Shown here in pieces: positions 33,761 to 41,978 of a stretch of DNA of 64,000 nt (the stretch's first letter is position 1; every line of letters begins with the position of its first letter). The translations under genes were made by a program, and so were the position numbers. Source of the stretch: Streptomyces spinoverrucosus (GTDB taxonomy: Bacteria; Actinomycetota; Actinomycetes; Streptomycetales; Streptomycetaceae); contig NZ_JADPZX010000003.1 of NCBI RefSeq assembly GCF_015712165.1, positions 62,001 to 126,000 on the forward strand, read 5' to 3'. The notes below the pieces were generated by a model. The model did no database searches and was not told where the DNA came from. It saw only the letters and a program-made list of their open reading frames with translations.

Positions 33761-34773
33761 TCCGCGTACAGCTCCGGGCGCGCCGCGAGGTCGACGGTCA
33801 CCCGGCCGCCGCTCTCCAGCGCCCGGACCCCGGCCTCGGCCACGGCGGAGGCGGCGTACCCGTCCCAGGCGCTCGGGCCGGTGACCCGGCCCCGCCGGGT
33901 GGCGTCGACCCAGGACTGCACCTCGCGGTCGTAGGCGTCCGCGAACCGCACGAGGTAGTCCTGCGCCACCTCCTCGCGGGCGCCGCCCTCCGCCGTGACG
34001 ACCATCGTGTGACCCTCGCCGATCCGGGCGCTGCCCGCCTCGCAGACGGCCTCGCACCGTACTTGGTAGCCGAAGCCGCAGTTGACGAAGACCTCCACGT
34101 CGACCAGGGCGCCGCCGCCGGTCTCGAAGAGCACGAACTGCGGGTCGAGCAGGCCCTCGGGGGCGTTCGCCGAGGACCGGGGGCGCAGCACGGTCACGGC
34201 GGTCAGCTCCTGGCCGAGCAGCCAGCGCGCCGCGTCGATCTCGTGCGAGACCGAGCTGTTGACCAGCATCGCGCTGGTGAAGTCGGGCGGGGAGGAGACG
34301 TTGCGGTGGACGCAGTGCAGCATCAGCGGCCGCCCCAGACGGCCGCTGTCCAGCAGCGACTTGAGGTGCCGGTACTCGGCGTCGTAGCGCCGCATGAAGC
34401 CGACCTGCGCCAGCCGTCGGCCGAGCCGCGCCTCGGCCTGCACCACGCGCAGCGCCCCTGCCGACTCCGGCACCATGGGCTTCTCGCACAGCACCGGAAG
34501 TCCGCGCGCGAAGGCCGCGAGCAGCGCCTCCTCGTGGGCGGGGCCGGGGGAGGCGATCAGTACGGCGTCGACGCCGGGCGCGTCCAGGGCGGCCTCCGGC
34601 TCCGCGCGCACCGCGACGCCGTCGATACCGGCCGCCGCCTCCTTCGCCCGCGCCGGGTCCGGGTCGGCCACGGCGGCCACCCTGGCGCCGCTCACCAGCC
34701 GATCGAGTCGCCGTATGTGGTCGGCTCCCATGTGTCCCGCGCCCAGCACCGCCACGCCCAGCAGCTCACCCAC
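33748..34773 (-). CDS. Gfo/Idh/MocA family oxidoreductase
   Basis: The 341-residue protein has an N-terminal Rossmann fold ([18 protein letters not shown]), the family's signature [13 protein letters not shown] with Lys and Pro at the substrate site, and a C-terminal alpha/beta domain with [13 protein letters not shown] carrying the expected catalytic acid/His. It should oxidise or reduce a polyol or sugar with NAD(P), like myo-inositol or glucose-6-phosphate-type members. GTG 34773 is chosen because GGGAGG lies six bases upstream; GTG 34779 directly abuts it. No sugar transport or inositol genes are adjacent, so the substrate is unknown. Confidence 0.9.
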   Translation of the reverse strand: MGELLGVAVLGAGHMGADHIRRLDRLVSGARVAAVADPDPARAKEAAAGIDGVAVRAEPEAALDAPGVDAVLIASPGPAHEEALLAAFARGLPVLCEKPMVPESAGALRVVQAEARLGRRLAQVGFMRRYDAEYRHLKSLLDSGRLGRPLMLHCVHRNVSSPPDFTSAMLVNSSVSHEIDAARWLLGQELTAVTVLRPRSSANAPEGLLDPQFVLFETGGGALVDVEVFVNCGFGYQVRCEAVCEAGSARIGEGHTMVVTAEGGAREEVAQDYLVRFADAYDREVQSWVDATRRGRVTGPSAWDGYAASAVAEAGVRALESGGRVTVDLAARPELYADVSG

Positions 34774-34834
34774 GTGCACCCTCCCGCTACGCCGACTGTC
34801 TCGGCGTAGCCTAGGCGGAGGGGCGCGGGTGCCG

Positions 34835-35928
34835 TCAGTAGCGCAGGACCCCCGCGATGCCGTTGGCGTCGGCCAGCGTGCCGTCGGGGACGAAGCGGAC
34901 GTCGGCGCCGGTCTCCAGGCACTGCTCCACGATCTCGTCCACGATGTCCTCGCGGGCGTCGAGATCGTCGGTGGAGGCCGGGACGAGGTGGTCGCCGTCG
35001 TCGCGCACGGTCACGCGGTAGTTCTCCTCGACGGCGAGCAGCCGCACCCGGGCCTCCCGGGCGTTCTGCCAGACCTCGTCCACGCCGGCCACGAACTCCT
35101 TACGGCCGCGCGCCGATTCGAGTTCCTTCGTCACGGTGTCGATGGTTCTCATGTCCTCGGCCTCGACCACCGGGCGCACGGCCTGCCACACGGTGTCCGG
35201 AGTGCCGTGGGAGAGTCCGCCGTGCGGGATGTGCACGGCACGCCGGGTGACGTCCCCGATCTCGTCCAGGCAGGACAGCGCCGCCTGCTCACCGCTCACG
35301 TACAGCGGTCGCGGGTTGTCCCGCAGCACCGCGCCCATCGCCGTGTCCATCTCGCGCAGGAAGTGCCGGGTGCCCTCGTCGCGGAAGGTGCTCGGCATGT
35401 CGCCGAACCGCTCCAGGCGCTCGGGGTCGAAGTTCTCGTTCCTGCGAGTCAGCGGGAAGCCGCCGGTGCGCTCCTCGGTGACCCGGCCCCCGCCGCCGTT
35501 CCAGAGGGTGGCGCGGTCGGCCGAGACCGACAGCACCCAGAACGGCCGTTCGGAGACCTGCGCGGAGACGAGATTGCGGGTGAGGAAGGTGTCGGAGAGC
35601 ACCACCCGCTCGGGCACGGAACGGGCGAGTGACCACACCTGGTGCTCCCCCGGGGCGGCGAAGATCACCAGGCCGTCCTCGACGTATGTCAGATCGACCT
35701 CCCGAGTGCCTGGTCGAGCTGGGCCGCCACTTCGACACGCCGCTCCCGGGTCACCGCGGGATCGGTCTCCAGCTGCTTCTTGGCCTCGGCCACCACATTG
35801 CGCAGACGGACCCGGTCCTGCGCGTTGTACGGCTCCCTGCGGTGCGTCGGCGTCAGCACGGACACCGCGGGGTAAGGGCGCGGTCGGCGCAGCTCGGCCA
35901 GGGTCGTGGGACTGAGTGCGTGCTCCAT
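34835..35928 (-). pseudogene. baeRF-family (bacterial eRF1-like) gene split by a frameshift
   Basis: Two frames form one protein. The N-terminal part from ATG 35928 (MEHALSPTTLAELRRPRPYP, then VSVLTPTHRREPYNAQDRVRLRN) stops at 35689 after QALGRSI. The rest, in another frame, resumes at once with VDLTYVEDGLVIFAAPGEH and runs to 34835. Joined, they give about 364 residues of the baeRF3-type family, archaeo-eukaryotic release-factor-like proteins proposed to act on ribosomes. Homologues would read LGR-(A)VDL, so one base is missing near 35692-35700 (GGGAGGTCGATC on the minus strand). This may be a true lesion, a sequencing error or a slippage site. Confidence 0.8.
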
Positions 35929-35980
35929 GACAGCACCATAGGGCCGATTCACGTATCGGGCATTTGGGGCGCGATGATCG

Positions 35981-37606
35981 TCATGGTGCCGCCCCTTCGC
36001 CGTTCTCGGGGCCGCAGGAGCTGCCGCTCGCGGGCAGGGTGCCGTACAGCAGGAAGGCGTCGATCTTGCTGTGCACGCACTTGGACGAGGGGTAAGCGGT
36101 GTGGCCTTCGCCCTTGTTGTCGAGCACCACGGCCGACGGCCCCAGCCGTTTCGCCGTCTGCACCGTCCAGCGGTACGGCGTCGCCGGGTCGCCGCGGGTG
36201 CCGACCAGCAGCATCTTGGGCGTGTCGACGTCCTTCACCTTCTCGCGGATGAAGTCGGTGCCCTTGGGGCGGCCGTAGCAGAGCAGGACCTGGGTGAGGC
36301 GGAACCGGCCGAAGACCGGGGACGCCTCCTCGTACAGGGCGCGCAGCCGGCCCAGGTTCCTGGTGATCTGCCGGGCCGTGGGGCGGTCGGGGTCGTCGGC
36401 GCAGTTGATCGCCATCAGCGCGGCCGGGAGGTTGTCCAGGGGGACGTCCTCCTGATCCACGAGCCCACCGTCGGCGGACGGCGACGGCTTCTGCGTGCCC
36501 TGTCGCAGGCCGGGGAGCGCGATACCGCCGGTGGCGAAGGCCTCCACCCCGCGCGTGTCCCCGTCCTCGACCAGCGAGGCCAGGGCGCGCTCCAGCGAGG
36601 GCCACATGTCCTTGCTGTAGAGCGCCTGGCTCAGCGCGCCTACCAGGTCCTGACCGGTGAACTCGCCGCTGAACGCGGTCGGGACCGGATCCTCGTCCAT
36701 TGACCGGACCAGCCGTGCGACCTCCTCCCGGGCGGTCCGGGCGTCCTGACCGAACGGGCAGGAGACGTCCTTCACGCACCAGTCGAGGAAGTCATCCAGT
36801 GCGACCTGCTGCCCCGCGGCGCCCGCCACACCCTGCTCGGCGAGCGACTCCGTCAGCGTGTCCACTCCGTCGAGAGCCACCCGGCCCACTTTGTCCGGGA
36901 ACTGGGCCGCGTACACGGCGCCGAGACGGGATCCGTAGGAGAAACCGAGGTAGTTGAGCTTGTCGTCGCCGAGCGCCTGGCGGATGACGTCCATGTCGCG
37001 GGAGACGTTGACCGTGCCTATGTGCGGCAGGACCGGCCCGGAGTGTTTGGCGCACTGCTCGGCCGCCGTCCTCAACTGCCGCAGCACCGCGTTCGGATCG
37101 CGCAGCGTCTCGTCGGTCCCGGCGATCACGGGAGCGCCACCGTACGGGTTGTTGCCGCAGCTGACCGGGGAGGACCGCCCGACGCCGCGCGGATCGAAGC
37201 TCACCACGTCGTAGGCGTCGGTCAGGCCCATGAAGTCGTCGCCGCCGTACGTCAGCTCGGTGACGCCGGAGCCGCCCGGGCCGCCGAAGTTGAGCAGCAG
37301 CGAGCCGCGCTTCTCGCCGCTCGCCCGGTACCGGGCCAGGGCCAGATCGAGCGTTCCGGCGCCGGGGCGCGCGTAGTCCAGCGGCACGGTGACCTTGCCG
37401 CACTGCGGGCCGTCATGGGGGTCCGCGCCCTCGCACGTCTTCCATGCGACCTTCTGCCGGTAGAACCGGGTCAGGTCGGGCTGCGGATCGTCCGCGGACG
37501 TCGTCGGCAGACCGGCGCCCAGCATCGCCAGGCCGATGGCTCCGGCGACCGTGTGGCGTCGTGCCGCGCGTCGTACCGTGCGCCGCGGGGACAGCTTGGC
37601 CAGCAT
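35981..37606 (-). CDS. Secreted tripeptidyl aminopeptidase (Tap-like alpha/beta hydrolase)
   Basis: The 541-residue precursor has a signal peptide (RRHTVAGAIGLAMLGAGLPTTSA). It continues as a Tap/SlpD/SlpE-type hydrolase: LLLNFGGPGGSG oxyanion region, DPRGVGRSSP, nucleophile elbow GFSYGSRLG, catalytic Asp in GTRGDPATPY and His in GEGHTAY. A final Cys pair (SKCVHSKI and GSSCGPE) is typical. These enzymes remove tripeptides from the N-terminus of extracellular proteins. GGAGG lies six bases before ATG 37606. It ends 52 bp before the start of the frameshifted baeRF gene on the same strand and may have its own promoter in the gap shared with the chaplin gene. Confidence 0.93.
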   Translation of the reverse strand: MLAKLSPRRTVRRAARRHTVAGAIGLAMLGAGLPTTSADDPQPDLTRFYRQKVAWKTCEGADPHDGPQCGKVTVPLDYARPGAGTLDLALARYRASGEKRGSLLLNFGGPGGSGVTELTYGGDDFMGLTDAYDVVSFDPRGVGRSSPVSCGNNPYGGAPVIAGTDETLRDPNAVLRQLRTAAEQCAKHSGPVLPHIGTVNVSRDMDVIRQALGDDKLNYLGFSYGSRLGAVYAAQFPDKVGRVALDGVDTLTESLAEQGVAGAAGQQVALDDFLDWCVKDVSCPFGQDARTAREEVARLVRSMDEDPVPTAFSGEFTGQDLVGALSQALYSKDMWPSLERALASLVEDGDTRGVEAFATGGIALPGLRQGTQKPSPSADGGLVDQEDVPLDNLPAALMAINCADDPDRPTARQITRNLGRLRALYEEASPVFGRFRLTQVLLCYGRPKGTDFIREKVKDVDTPKMLLVGTRGDPATPYRWTVQTAKRLGPSAVVLDNKGEGHTAYPSSKCVHSKIDAFLLYGTLPASGSSCGPENGEGAAP

Positions 37607-37864
37607 CGATGCCTCCAGGGCGCCCCACTGGGGACCGGTGAACGGCGCCCTCGCTCACGATAAGCGTCGCTCGCAGGGGTCGCCTCCGGGCCAGCGGGAC
37701 GCCTGGAGCAGCCGTACCCTGCCCGCTCACATGTCCGGTACGGGCGATTACAGAGTGTGTTGGGTGGTTCGGACGGCTTTACTGCCAGTTCGACAAACGT
37801 GCCACTCGATGGGGTGAAAGGCGGATAAGCCATAACTCGGATGGTTCACCTGCGTTTTACCCGG

Positions 37865-37882
37865 CGCGGGTGAGTGCCCGCG
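37865..37882 (+). promoter_or_regulatory. Hairpin CGCGGG-N6-CCCGCG in the chaplin leader
   Basis: Six-base perfect arms with loop TGAGTG lie 25 bp before the chaplin ATG, within the probable 5' leader. Its role (stability or translation control) is not known. The remainder of the 301-bp gap is AT-richer near 37770-37860 and probably holds the promoters. Confidence 0.4.
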
Positions 37883-37907
37883 ATTACGTCTGGAAGGCAG
37901 GGACCCT

Positions 37908-38576
37908 ATGAAACGGGTTACCCGAAACGGTGTGATCGCCGTCGCCGCCGCCTCGGGCGCGATGGCTGTGACGTTTCCGGCGCACGCGGACTCCGCGGCC
38001 GACGGAGCCGCGGTCGGCTCGCCGGGTCTGATCTCCGGCAACACCATCCAGGTCCCGGTGCATGTCCCGGTGAACGTGTGCGGGAACACCGTGAACGTGG
38101 TGGGGCTCCTCAACCCCGCCGCCGGCAACCGATGCGCCAACGTGAGCGACAACGACGACCAGGGCCCCGAGCCGGGGTCGGGGTCGGGCGGGGGAGCGGT
38201 CGCCGAGGGCAGCGGAAAGGATTCGCCGGGTGTGATCTCCGGCAACGGAGTGCAGCTCCCGGTGCATCTGCCGGTGAACGTCAGCGGCAACAGCGTGAAC
38301 GTCGTCGGCATCGGCAACGGGGCCGTCGGCAACGAGTCCGTGAACACCCCCGGTGACCGCCCGGTCCGACCCGAGCGTCCTGTGTCACCGCCACCGAGGC
38401 CCGAGCCGTCCATCCCGCCGAAGGCCCGCCCGGCGCCGCACATCGCGCCGCCCACCACGTCCGGCCTCGCGGATACGGGCGCGGACACCACCCTGCCCGC
38501 CGCGCTCGGCGCCACGGCGATGGTGCTGGGCGGCGCGTTGCTGTACCGGCGCTTCCGTCCCCGGGCGGTGCGCTGA
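37908..38576 (+). CDS. Long chaplin with two chaplin domains and sortase signal
   Basis: The 222-residue precursor has a Sec signal (MKRVTRNGVIAVAAASGAMA…AHA). Two chaplin domains follow, at ~36-78 (SPGLISGNTIQVPVHVPVNV, two cysteines) and ~107-148 (SPGVISGNGVQLPVHLPVNV, no cysteine). Then come a Pro-rich wall-spanning segment, the sortase motif LADTG, a hydrophobic helix and an RRFRPRAVR tail. It is a ChpA/B/C-type protein: sortase anchors it to peptidoglycan, where it assembles with small chaplins into the hydrophobic amyloid layer of aerial hyphae. GGAAGG precedes the ATG. A strong hairpin follows at 38607-38638. Loss of the Cys pair in domain 2 is notable. Confidence 0.94.
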   Translation: MKRVTRNGVIAVAAASGAMAVTFPAHADSAADGAAVGSPGLISGNTIQVPVHVPVNVCGNTVNVVGLLNPAAGNRCANVSDNDDQGPEPGSGSGGGAVAEGSGKDSPGVISGNGVQLPVHLPVNVSGNSVNVVGIGNGAVGNESVNTPGDRPVRPERPVSPPPRPEPSIPPKARPAPHIAPPTTSGLADTGADTTLPAALGATAMVLGGALLYRRFRPRAVR

Positions 38577-38606
38577 GCCCACGCCGCTCACGGCACGCAC
38601 GAGGGA

Positions 38607-38638
38607 GGCCCCATCGGCGGGTGATCACCGGTGGGGCC
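38607..38638 (+). terminator. Hairpin terminator after the chaplin gene
   Basis: GGCCCCATCGG (38607-38617) pairs with CCGGTGGGGCC (38628-38638), ten Watson-Crick pairs and one U-G, around a ten-base loop, 31 bp after the stop. There is no U tract, as usual in Streptomyces. Confidence 0.7.
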
Positions 38639-38639
38639 A

Positions 38640-39240
38640 GGACGGGGGCCCAAGGGCCTTATGCGGCCGGGGGTAGGGGTCTATGGCTTGGGGCATGGGC
38701 TAGAGGCCTGTTGTCTGTGGCCTGGGGCTGGGGCTGGGGCTGGGGCTGGGGCCAGGGCCTGTGGCTTGGGGTCAGGGGTCTGCGACGTGGGCCAGACGCT
38801 CGCGGCCCGCGCCTGCGGCTTATGGTCTGTGGGCTGCACCTGCGGCCGAGCACCTACGGCCGAGCGCCTGCGGCCGGCGGTCCGGGTCCGGACGTCTGGG
38901 GCCAGGGGTCTCGCGGGCCTGGGCCTGTTGCCTGTTGCCTGTTGCCTGTTGCCTGTTGCCAGGGATTAGGCCTGCGGCCTGTGGTGGTGGCCAGGGTTAC
39001 GGGGCCCCGGCACGTGGTTGTGGCCTGGGGTCTGGGATCCATGCCCGAGGACCCGAAGGCTGGCGCCTCGTGGTGGTGGCCTGGGGCCTGCGGCCGGGTG
39101 TTCGGCGGTCCGAAGCCGGAGGCTTGGTCCTGGTGTGCAGGGGCCCGAAACCAGGGCCCGCGGTCTGGTGCCCGAGGCCCGATAAACAGGGACTGCCACC
39201 TGAAATCACAGACCTGCAGCTGGCGGCCAAGTGGGGCGGC
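38640..39240. repeat. Low-complexity region with perfect hexamer and heptamer arrays
   Basis: About 600 bp without a gene. It contains five perfect CTGGGG units (38722-38751), five perfect CCTGTTG units (38924-38958), and many diverged words such as GGCCTGTGG, GCCTGCGGCC and GGCCTGGGG throughout. One strand is strikingly G-rich and could form quadruplexes. Frames through it encode only repetitive Gly-Trp or Cys-Leu-Pro strings, so it is not coding. Confidence 0.8.
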
Positions 39241-39723
39241 TCAGCGGCGACCTTGGTAGAAGCGGCGGTGCAGTTCCCGTACCTCTTCCGCGAGCTCCGG
39301 GACCGGACCCGCGACGGACACTCCCGGCGCGACCTCGTTGACCGGCAGTGTCCGCACCGGAGGCGGTGGTACGCCCAACTCCGCCAGCCATGAGGCGAGC
39401 TGCTCGGACGACGCCACGTACACGATGCGGCCGAGGCCCACCCAGGCGTGCGCCGCCGCACACATCGGGCAGTGCTCGCCGGACGTGTACACGGTCGCCG
39501 CCGCGCGCTGCTCCGGCGACAGGTGCCCCGCCGACCAGCGCGCCAGCTCGAACTCCGGGTGCCGGGTGCGGTCGCCGGAGGCCACCCGGTTGTGGTCCTC
39601 GGCGAGCACCGCGCCGTCCGCGCCGACCAGCACCGACCCGAACGGCTCGTCCCCGGCGTCCAGCGCCTGTGCGGCCAGCTCGACACACCGGCGCAGATAC
39701 CGCAGCTCGGCGTCGCTCACCAT
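39241..39723 (-). CDS. Nucleoside/cytosine-type deaminase
   Basis: The 160-residue protein belongs to the cytidine deaminase superfamily: HPEFELAR with zinc-binding His and catalytic Glu (His-x-Glu, ~residues 56-60), and GEHCPMCAAAHAWVGLGRIVY with the two zinc-binding cysteines (~84-87). Length and the AGDEPFGSVLVGADG start fit guanine/cytosine deaminases or the tRNA adenosine deaminase relatives; the short form without the TadA C-terminal helix favours a nucleobase deaminase. AAGGAGG lies nine bases before ATG 39723. A possible 25-codon membrane peptide is encoded just upstream on the same strand. Confidence 0.88.
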   Translation of the reverse strand: MVSDAELRYLRRCVELAAQALDAGDEPFGSVLVGADGAVLAEDHNRVASGDRTRHPEFELARWSAGHLSPEQRAAATVYTSGEHCPMCAAAHAWVGLGRIVYVASSEQLASWLAELGVPPPPVRTLPVNEVAPGVSVAGPVPELAEEVRELHRRFYQGRR

Positions 39724-39746
39724 GCTCTACGTCCTCCTTGTCCCCG

Positions 39747-39824
39747 TCAGTGACGCCCGCGCGCCCGGTCCAGGGCCGCGACGCCGAGTGCTGCGAGGCC
39801 GATCTGGATGAGCCACTCGATCAC
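39747..39824 (-). CDS. Possible 25-aa membrane peptide upstream of the deaminase
   Basis: A minus-strand frame from GTG 39824 to TGA 39747 reads VIEWLIQIGLAALGVAALDR followed by a basic end, a single amphipathic-hydrophobic helix with a basic tail and strong GC3 bias. It ends 23 bp before the deaminase start and could be co-translated. There is no good ribosome site, and the upstream codons are also open, so the start and the existence of the peptide are uncertain. Confidence 0.3.
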   Translation of the reverse strand: MIEWLIQIGLAALGVAALDRARGRH

Positions 39825-39934
39825 CTCTATGTGAGGACCCTGCTGCTTGGTGTGTGCCCGCCGAGACCGAGGACAGTCCGATTCCAGGTTTCTTCGGAGT
39901 GAGTGGGGCCTGCCCGCGTGGGCCCTGTCCGCGG

Positions 39935-39962
39935 TTGACATGCAAGTAATTGCCTGCATAAC
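39935..39962 (+). promoter_or_regulatory. TTGACA promoter with operator dyad in the spacer (ArsR gene)
   Basis: TTGACA (39935-39940) and CATAAC (39957-39962) are 16 bp apart and form a good vegetative promoter. A dyad ATGCA…TGCAT with eight of ten pairs matching (39940-39959) fills the spacer. This is the expected place for autorepression by the ArsR protein encoded next. A start near 39969 would leave a ~28-base leader before ATG 39997. Confidence 0.65.
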
Positions 39963-39996
39963 GTTGAGTGTGCGATCAGAGGACGACGACTTCGGG

Positions 39997-40764
39997 ATGG
40001 ACAAGGTCTTCAAGGCCCTGGCCGACGACACGCGCAGGCGCCTGCTGGACCGGCTGCACCAGGAGAACGGGCAGTCGCTCGGCGAGCTGTGCGAGCACAT
40101 CGAGATGACCCGCCAGTCGGTGACCCAGCACCTGGCCGTCCTGGAGGCCGCCAATCTGGTCAGCACGGTGCGACGGGGGCGGACGAAGTTGCACTACCTC
40201 AACCCGGTGCCGCTCCACGAGATCCAGGAGCGGTGGATCGACAAGTTCGAGCGCCCGCGCCTGCGTGTGCTCGGCGCCGTGAAGCGACTAGCCGAGGAAG
40301 CCATGACCGACAAGCCGACCTTCGTGTACGTCACCTACATCGCGAGCACTCCCGAGAAGGTCTGGGACGCGCTCACCGACGCGGACCTCACCGGCACCTA
40401 CTGGGGTCACCGCAACGAGTCCGACTGGCAGCCGGGGTCCCGCTGGGCCCACGTCCGCACGGACGGTTCCGGCATCGCCGACGTCGTCGGCACCGTCGCC
40501 GAGAGCGAGCGGCCGACCCGGCTGGTCACCACCTGGGCCGCGCCCGAGGACGAGGGCGACGAGACCAGGCACTCCCGTGTCACCTTCGACATCGAGCCGT
40601 ACGGCGACATCGTCCGCCTCACCGTCACCCACGAGGACCTCGCCGACGAGGGCGAGCGTGCCGACGTGGCGTCGGGCTGGGCCGCGGTGCTGTCCAACCT
40701 CAAGTCGCTCCTGGAGACCGGCAGCCCGCTGCCGCAGGAGCCCTGGCTGGTACCCGGCCGCTGA
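39997..40764 (+). CDS. ArsR-type regulator fused to an SRPBCC (AHSA1) domain
   Basis: The 255-residue protein starts with a winged helix of the ArsR family (KALADDTRRRLLDRL, then MTRQSVTQHLAVLEAANLVS as recognition region, ~1-90). It lacks the CxC metal site of ArsR/SmtB sensors. Residues ~105-245 form an AHSA1/SRPBCC ligand-binding fold (VYVTYIASTPEKVWDALTDADLTGTYW). Separate ArsR and SRPBCC genes are common operon pairs; here they are fused, so the SRPBCC domain may be the sensor. ATG 39997 is chosen because the promoter lies within the longer upstream frame. The gene ends at 9-bp repeats and a strong terminator. Confidence 0.87.
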   Translation: MDKVFKALADDTRRRLLDRLHQENGQSLGELCEHIEMTRQSVTQHLAVLEAANLVSTVRRGRTKLHYLNPVPLHEIQERWIDKFERPRLRVLGAVKRLAEEAMTDKPTFVYVTYIASTPEKVWDALTDADLTGTYWGHRNESDWQPGSRWAHVRTDGSGIADVVGTVAESERPTRLVTTWAAPEDEGDETRHSRVTFDIEPYGDIVRLTVTHEDLADEGERADVASGWAAVLSNLKSLLETGSPLPQEPWLVPGR

Positions 40765-40799
40765 GACGCGGCGTACGCGGCAGACGCGGCAGACGCGGC
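40764..40799. repeat. Four tandem 9-bp units (AGACGCGGC)
   Basis: AGACGCGGC occurs three times and GTACGCGGC once, without gaps, beginning in the stop codon of the ArsR-SRPBCC gene and ending just before the terminator hairpin. Confidence 0.75.
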
Positions 40800-40811
40800 G
40801 GACACGGAAGG

Positions 40812-40840
40812 GGCCGGTCCGCGACAGTCGCGGACCGGCC
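40812..40840. terminator. Perfect 13-bp hairpin, bidirectional terminator
   Basis: GGCCGGTCCGCGA (40812-40824) and its exact complement (40828-40840) surround a three-base loop between the convergent ArsR-SRPBCC and SPW-repeat genes, so it can end both transcripts. Confidence 0.88.
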
Positions 40841-40878
40841 TCGCTGTGACTCATCGACTCCCTTCCTGTCGGGGTTTC

Positions 40879-41319
40879 CTACGGCTTGGGGGCGCTCTTC
40901 GCCGCCGTACCGGCGCACACCAGGCCCAGGATCAAGGCCAGAGCGCCGATGATGACGTTGTTCCAGACGACGCCGGCATCCGGGCTGGCGCCGACGATCC
41001 ACGGGGAGATGATCATCCACGCACCCAGCGCGCACATGGCCCAGCTGAGGCCGTACATGCGTTCGGGTGCCCGGGTGAACCCGAGTGCCAGCAGGCCGAT
41101 CGCGATGCCGATGATCAGGTTGTGGGTCGCGAGTGAGGGCTGGCTGGCGCTGTAGTGGACCACCCAGGGGGACACCGCACAGTACAGACCGAGCAGGAAC
41201 ACCGGTCCGTCCACGAGTGCCACATCACGACCGCCGAGCATACGGGCGTACCGATCCCTCATTTCGAGTGCATCGGGGTGGGTGGTTATGTCACCTCTGG
41301 TGGGCTGGACGTTGGCCAT
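40879..41319 (-). CDS. SPW-repeat membrane protein
   Basis: The 146-residue protein has a short cytosolic N-terminus and four hydrophobic helices arranged as two SPW repeats. Each begins with the Ser-Pro-Trp signature: AVSPWVVHYS (~residue 60) and IISPWIVGAS (~115). SPW proteins are small inner-membrane proteins of unknown role, common in actinobacteria and proteobacteria. The start ATG 41319 follows AAAGGAG with a seven-base spacer. It is divergent from a MarR-type gene (120-bp gap), a usual arrangement for local regulation, and convergent with the ArsR-SRPBCC gene. Confidence 0.9.
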   Translation of the reverse strand: MANVQPTRGDITTHPDALEMRDRYARMLGGRDVALVDGPVFLLGLYCAVSPWVVHYSASQPSLATHNLIIGIAIGLLALGFTRAPERMYGLSWAMCALGAWMIISPWIVGASPDAGVVWNNVIIGALALILGLVCAGTAAKSAPKP

Positions 41320-41439
41320 GACTCGTCTCCTTTGGCTTTGCCGGCCTGACCGCGTCTGGTGCGGTATGCGGTAAGCGCCGCGCATGTCCATTCTGCTCTT
41401 ATTTCGCCTTTATGTGTAGAGCTCACTACCCTGATCACC

Positions 41440-41934
41440 GTGGACAGAACCGATCACGTGAACGGCATGCGCGAGCGGCGGCCCGCCGGGAGCGCCGACC
41501 TGCGCTTCCTCTCCGTGCAGCTGCGGCGGATGAACGCCGAGATCAACCGTGTGGTCCACGGTTTCGCGGGCGGCAACGGCCTGAACTCCACCGACGTACA
41601 GGCGCTCGCGGCCATCCTGGACGCCGACGGGCCGATGACCCCGGGGCGGTTGCGTGAACACCTCGGGCTCACCTCCGGTTCCGTCTCCGCCTGCGTGGAG
41701 CGGCTGGAGCGCGCGGGCCTCGTCCGCCGGGTCCGGGGCGGCGACGACCGCCGGGTGGTGCATCTGCGGTACGCCTCCGCCGCCCGTTCGACGGCCGGTA
41801 CGTACTACCGGCCGCTCGCCGAGGCCACCGCGGCCGCCCGGGCCCGCTTCTCCGAGGCCGAACTCGCGGTCGCGCTGCGCTTCCTCGCGGCCCTGAACGA
41901 GGAACTCGCCCTGCACCGGGCCTCCGACGGCTGA
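41440..41934 (+). CDS. MarR-family transcriptional regulator
   Basis: The 164-residue protein carries a MarR winged helix: GLNSTDVQALAAILDADGPMTPGRLREHLGLTSGSVSACVERLERAGLVRRVRGGDDRRVVHLRY. The recognition helix is SGSVSACVERLERAG and the wing is the DDRR hairpin. The N- and C-terminal helices form the dimer interface. It is divergent from the SPW-repeat membrane protein gene and probably represses it or itself. GTG 41440 is the most likely start; ATG 41467 would also keep the domain. No strong ribosome site is visible. Confidence 0.88.
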   Translation: MDRTDHVNGMRERRPAGSADLRFLSVQLRRMNAEINRVVHGFAGGNGLNSTDVQALAAILDADGPMTPGRLREHLGLTSGSVSACVERLERAGLVRRVRGGDDRRVVHLRYASAARSTAGTYYRPLAEATAAARARFSEAELAVALRFLAALNEELALHRASDG

Positions 41935-41978
41935 GGAAAGGCCGCCGAGGTCGAACGGCGACACCTGCTCGTCACCTG

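Noticed and set aside
33023..34489. Open minus-strand extension upstream of the SpoIIE phosphatase
   Set aside because: It covers the SsgA-like gene antisense and part of the oxidoreductase out of frame. A good ribosome site and the start of helical sequence place the true start at 33022.
38621..39259. 212-codon frame through the G-rich repeat tract
   Set aside because: The product is only repetitive Gly-Trp and Cys-Leu-Pro strings generated by hexamer and heptamer repeats, without a ribosome site or domain.
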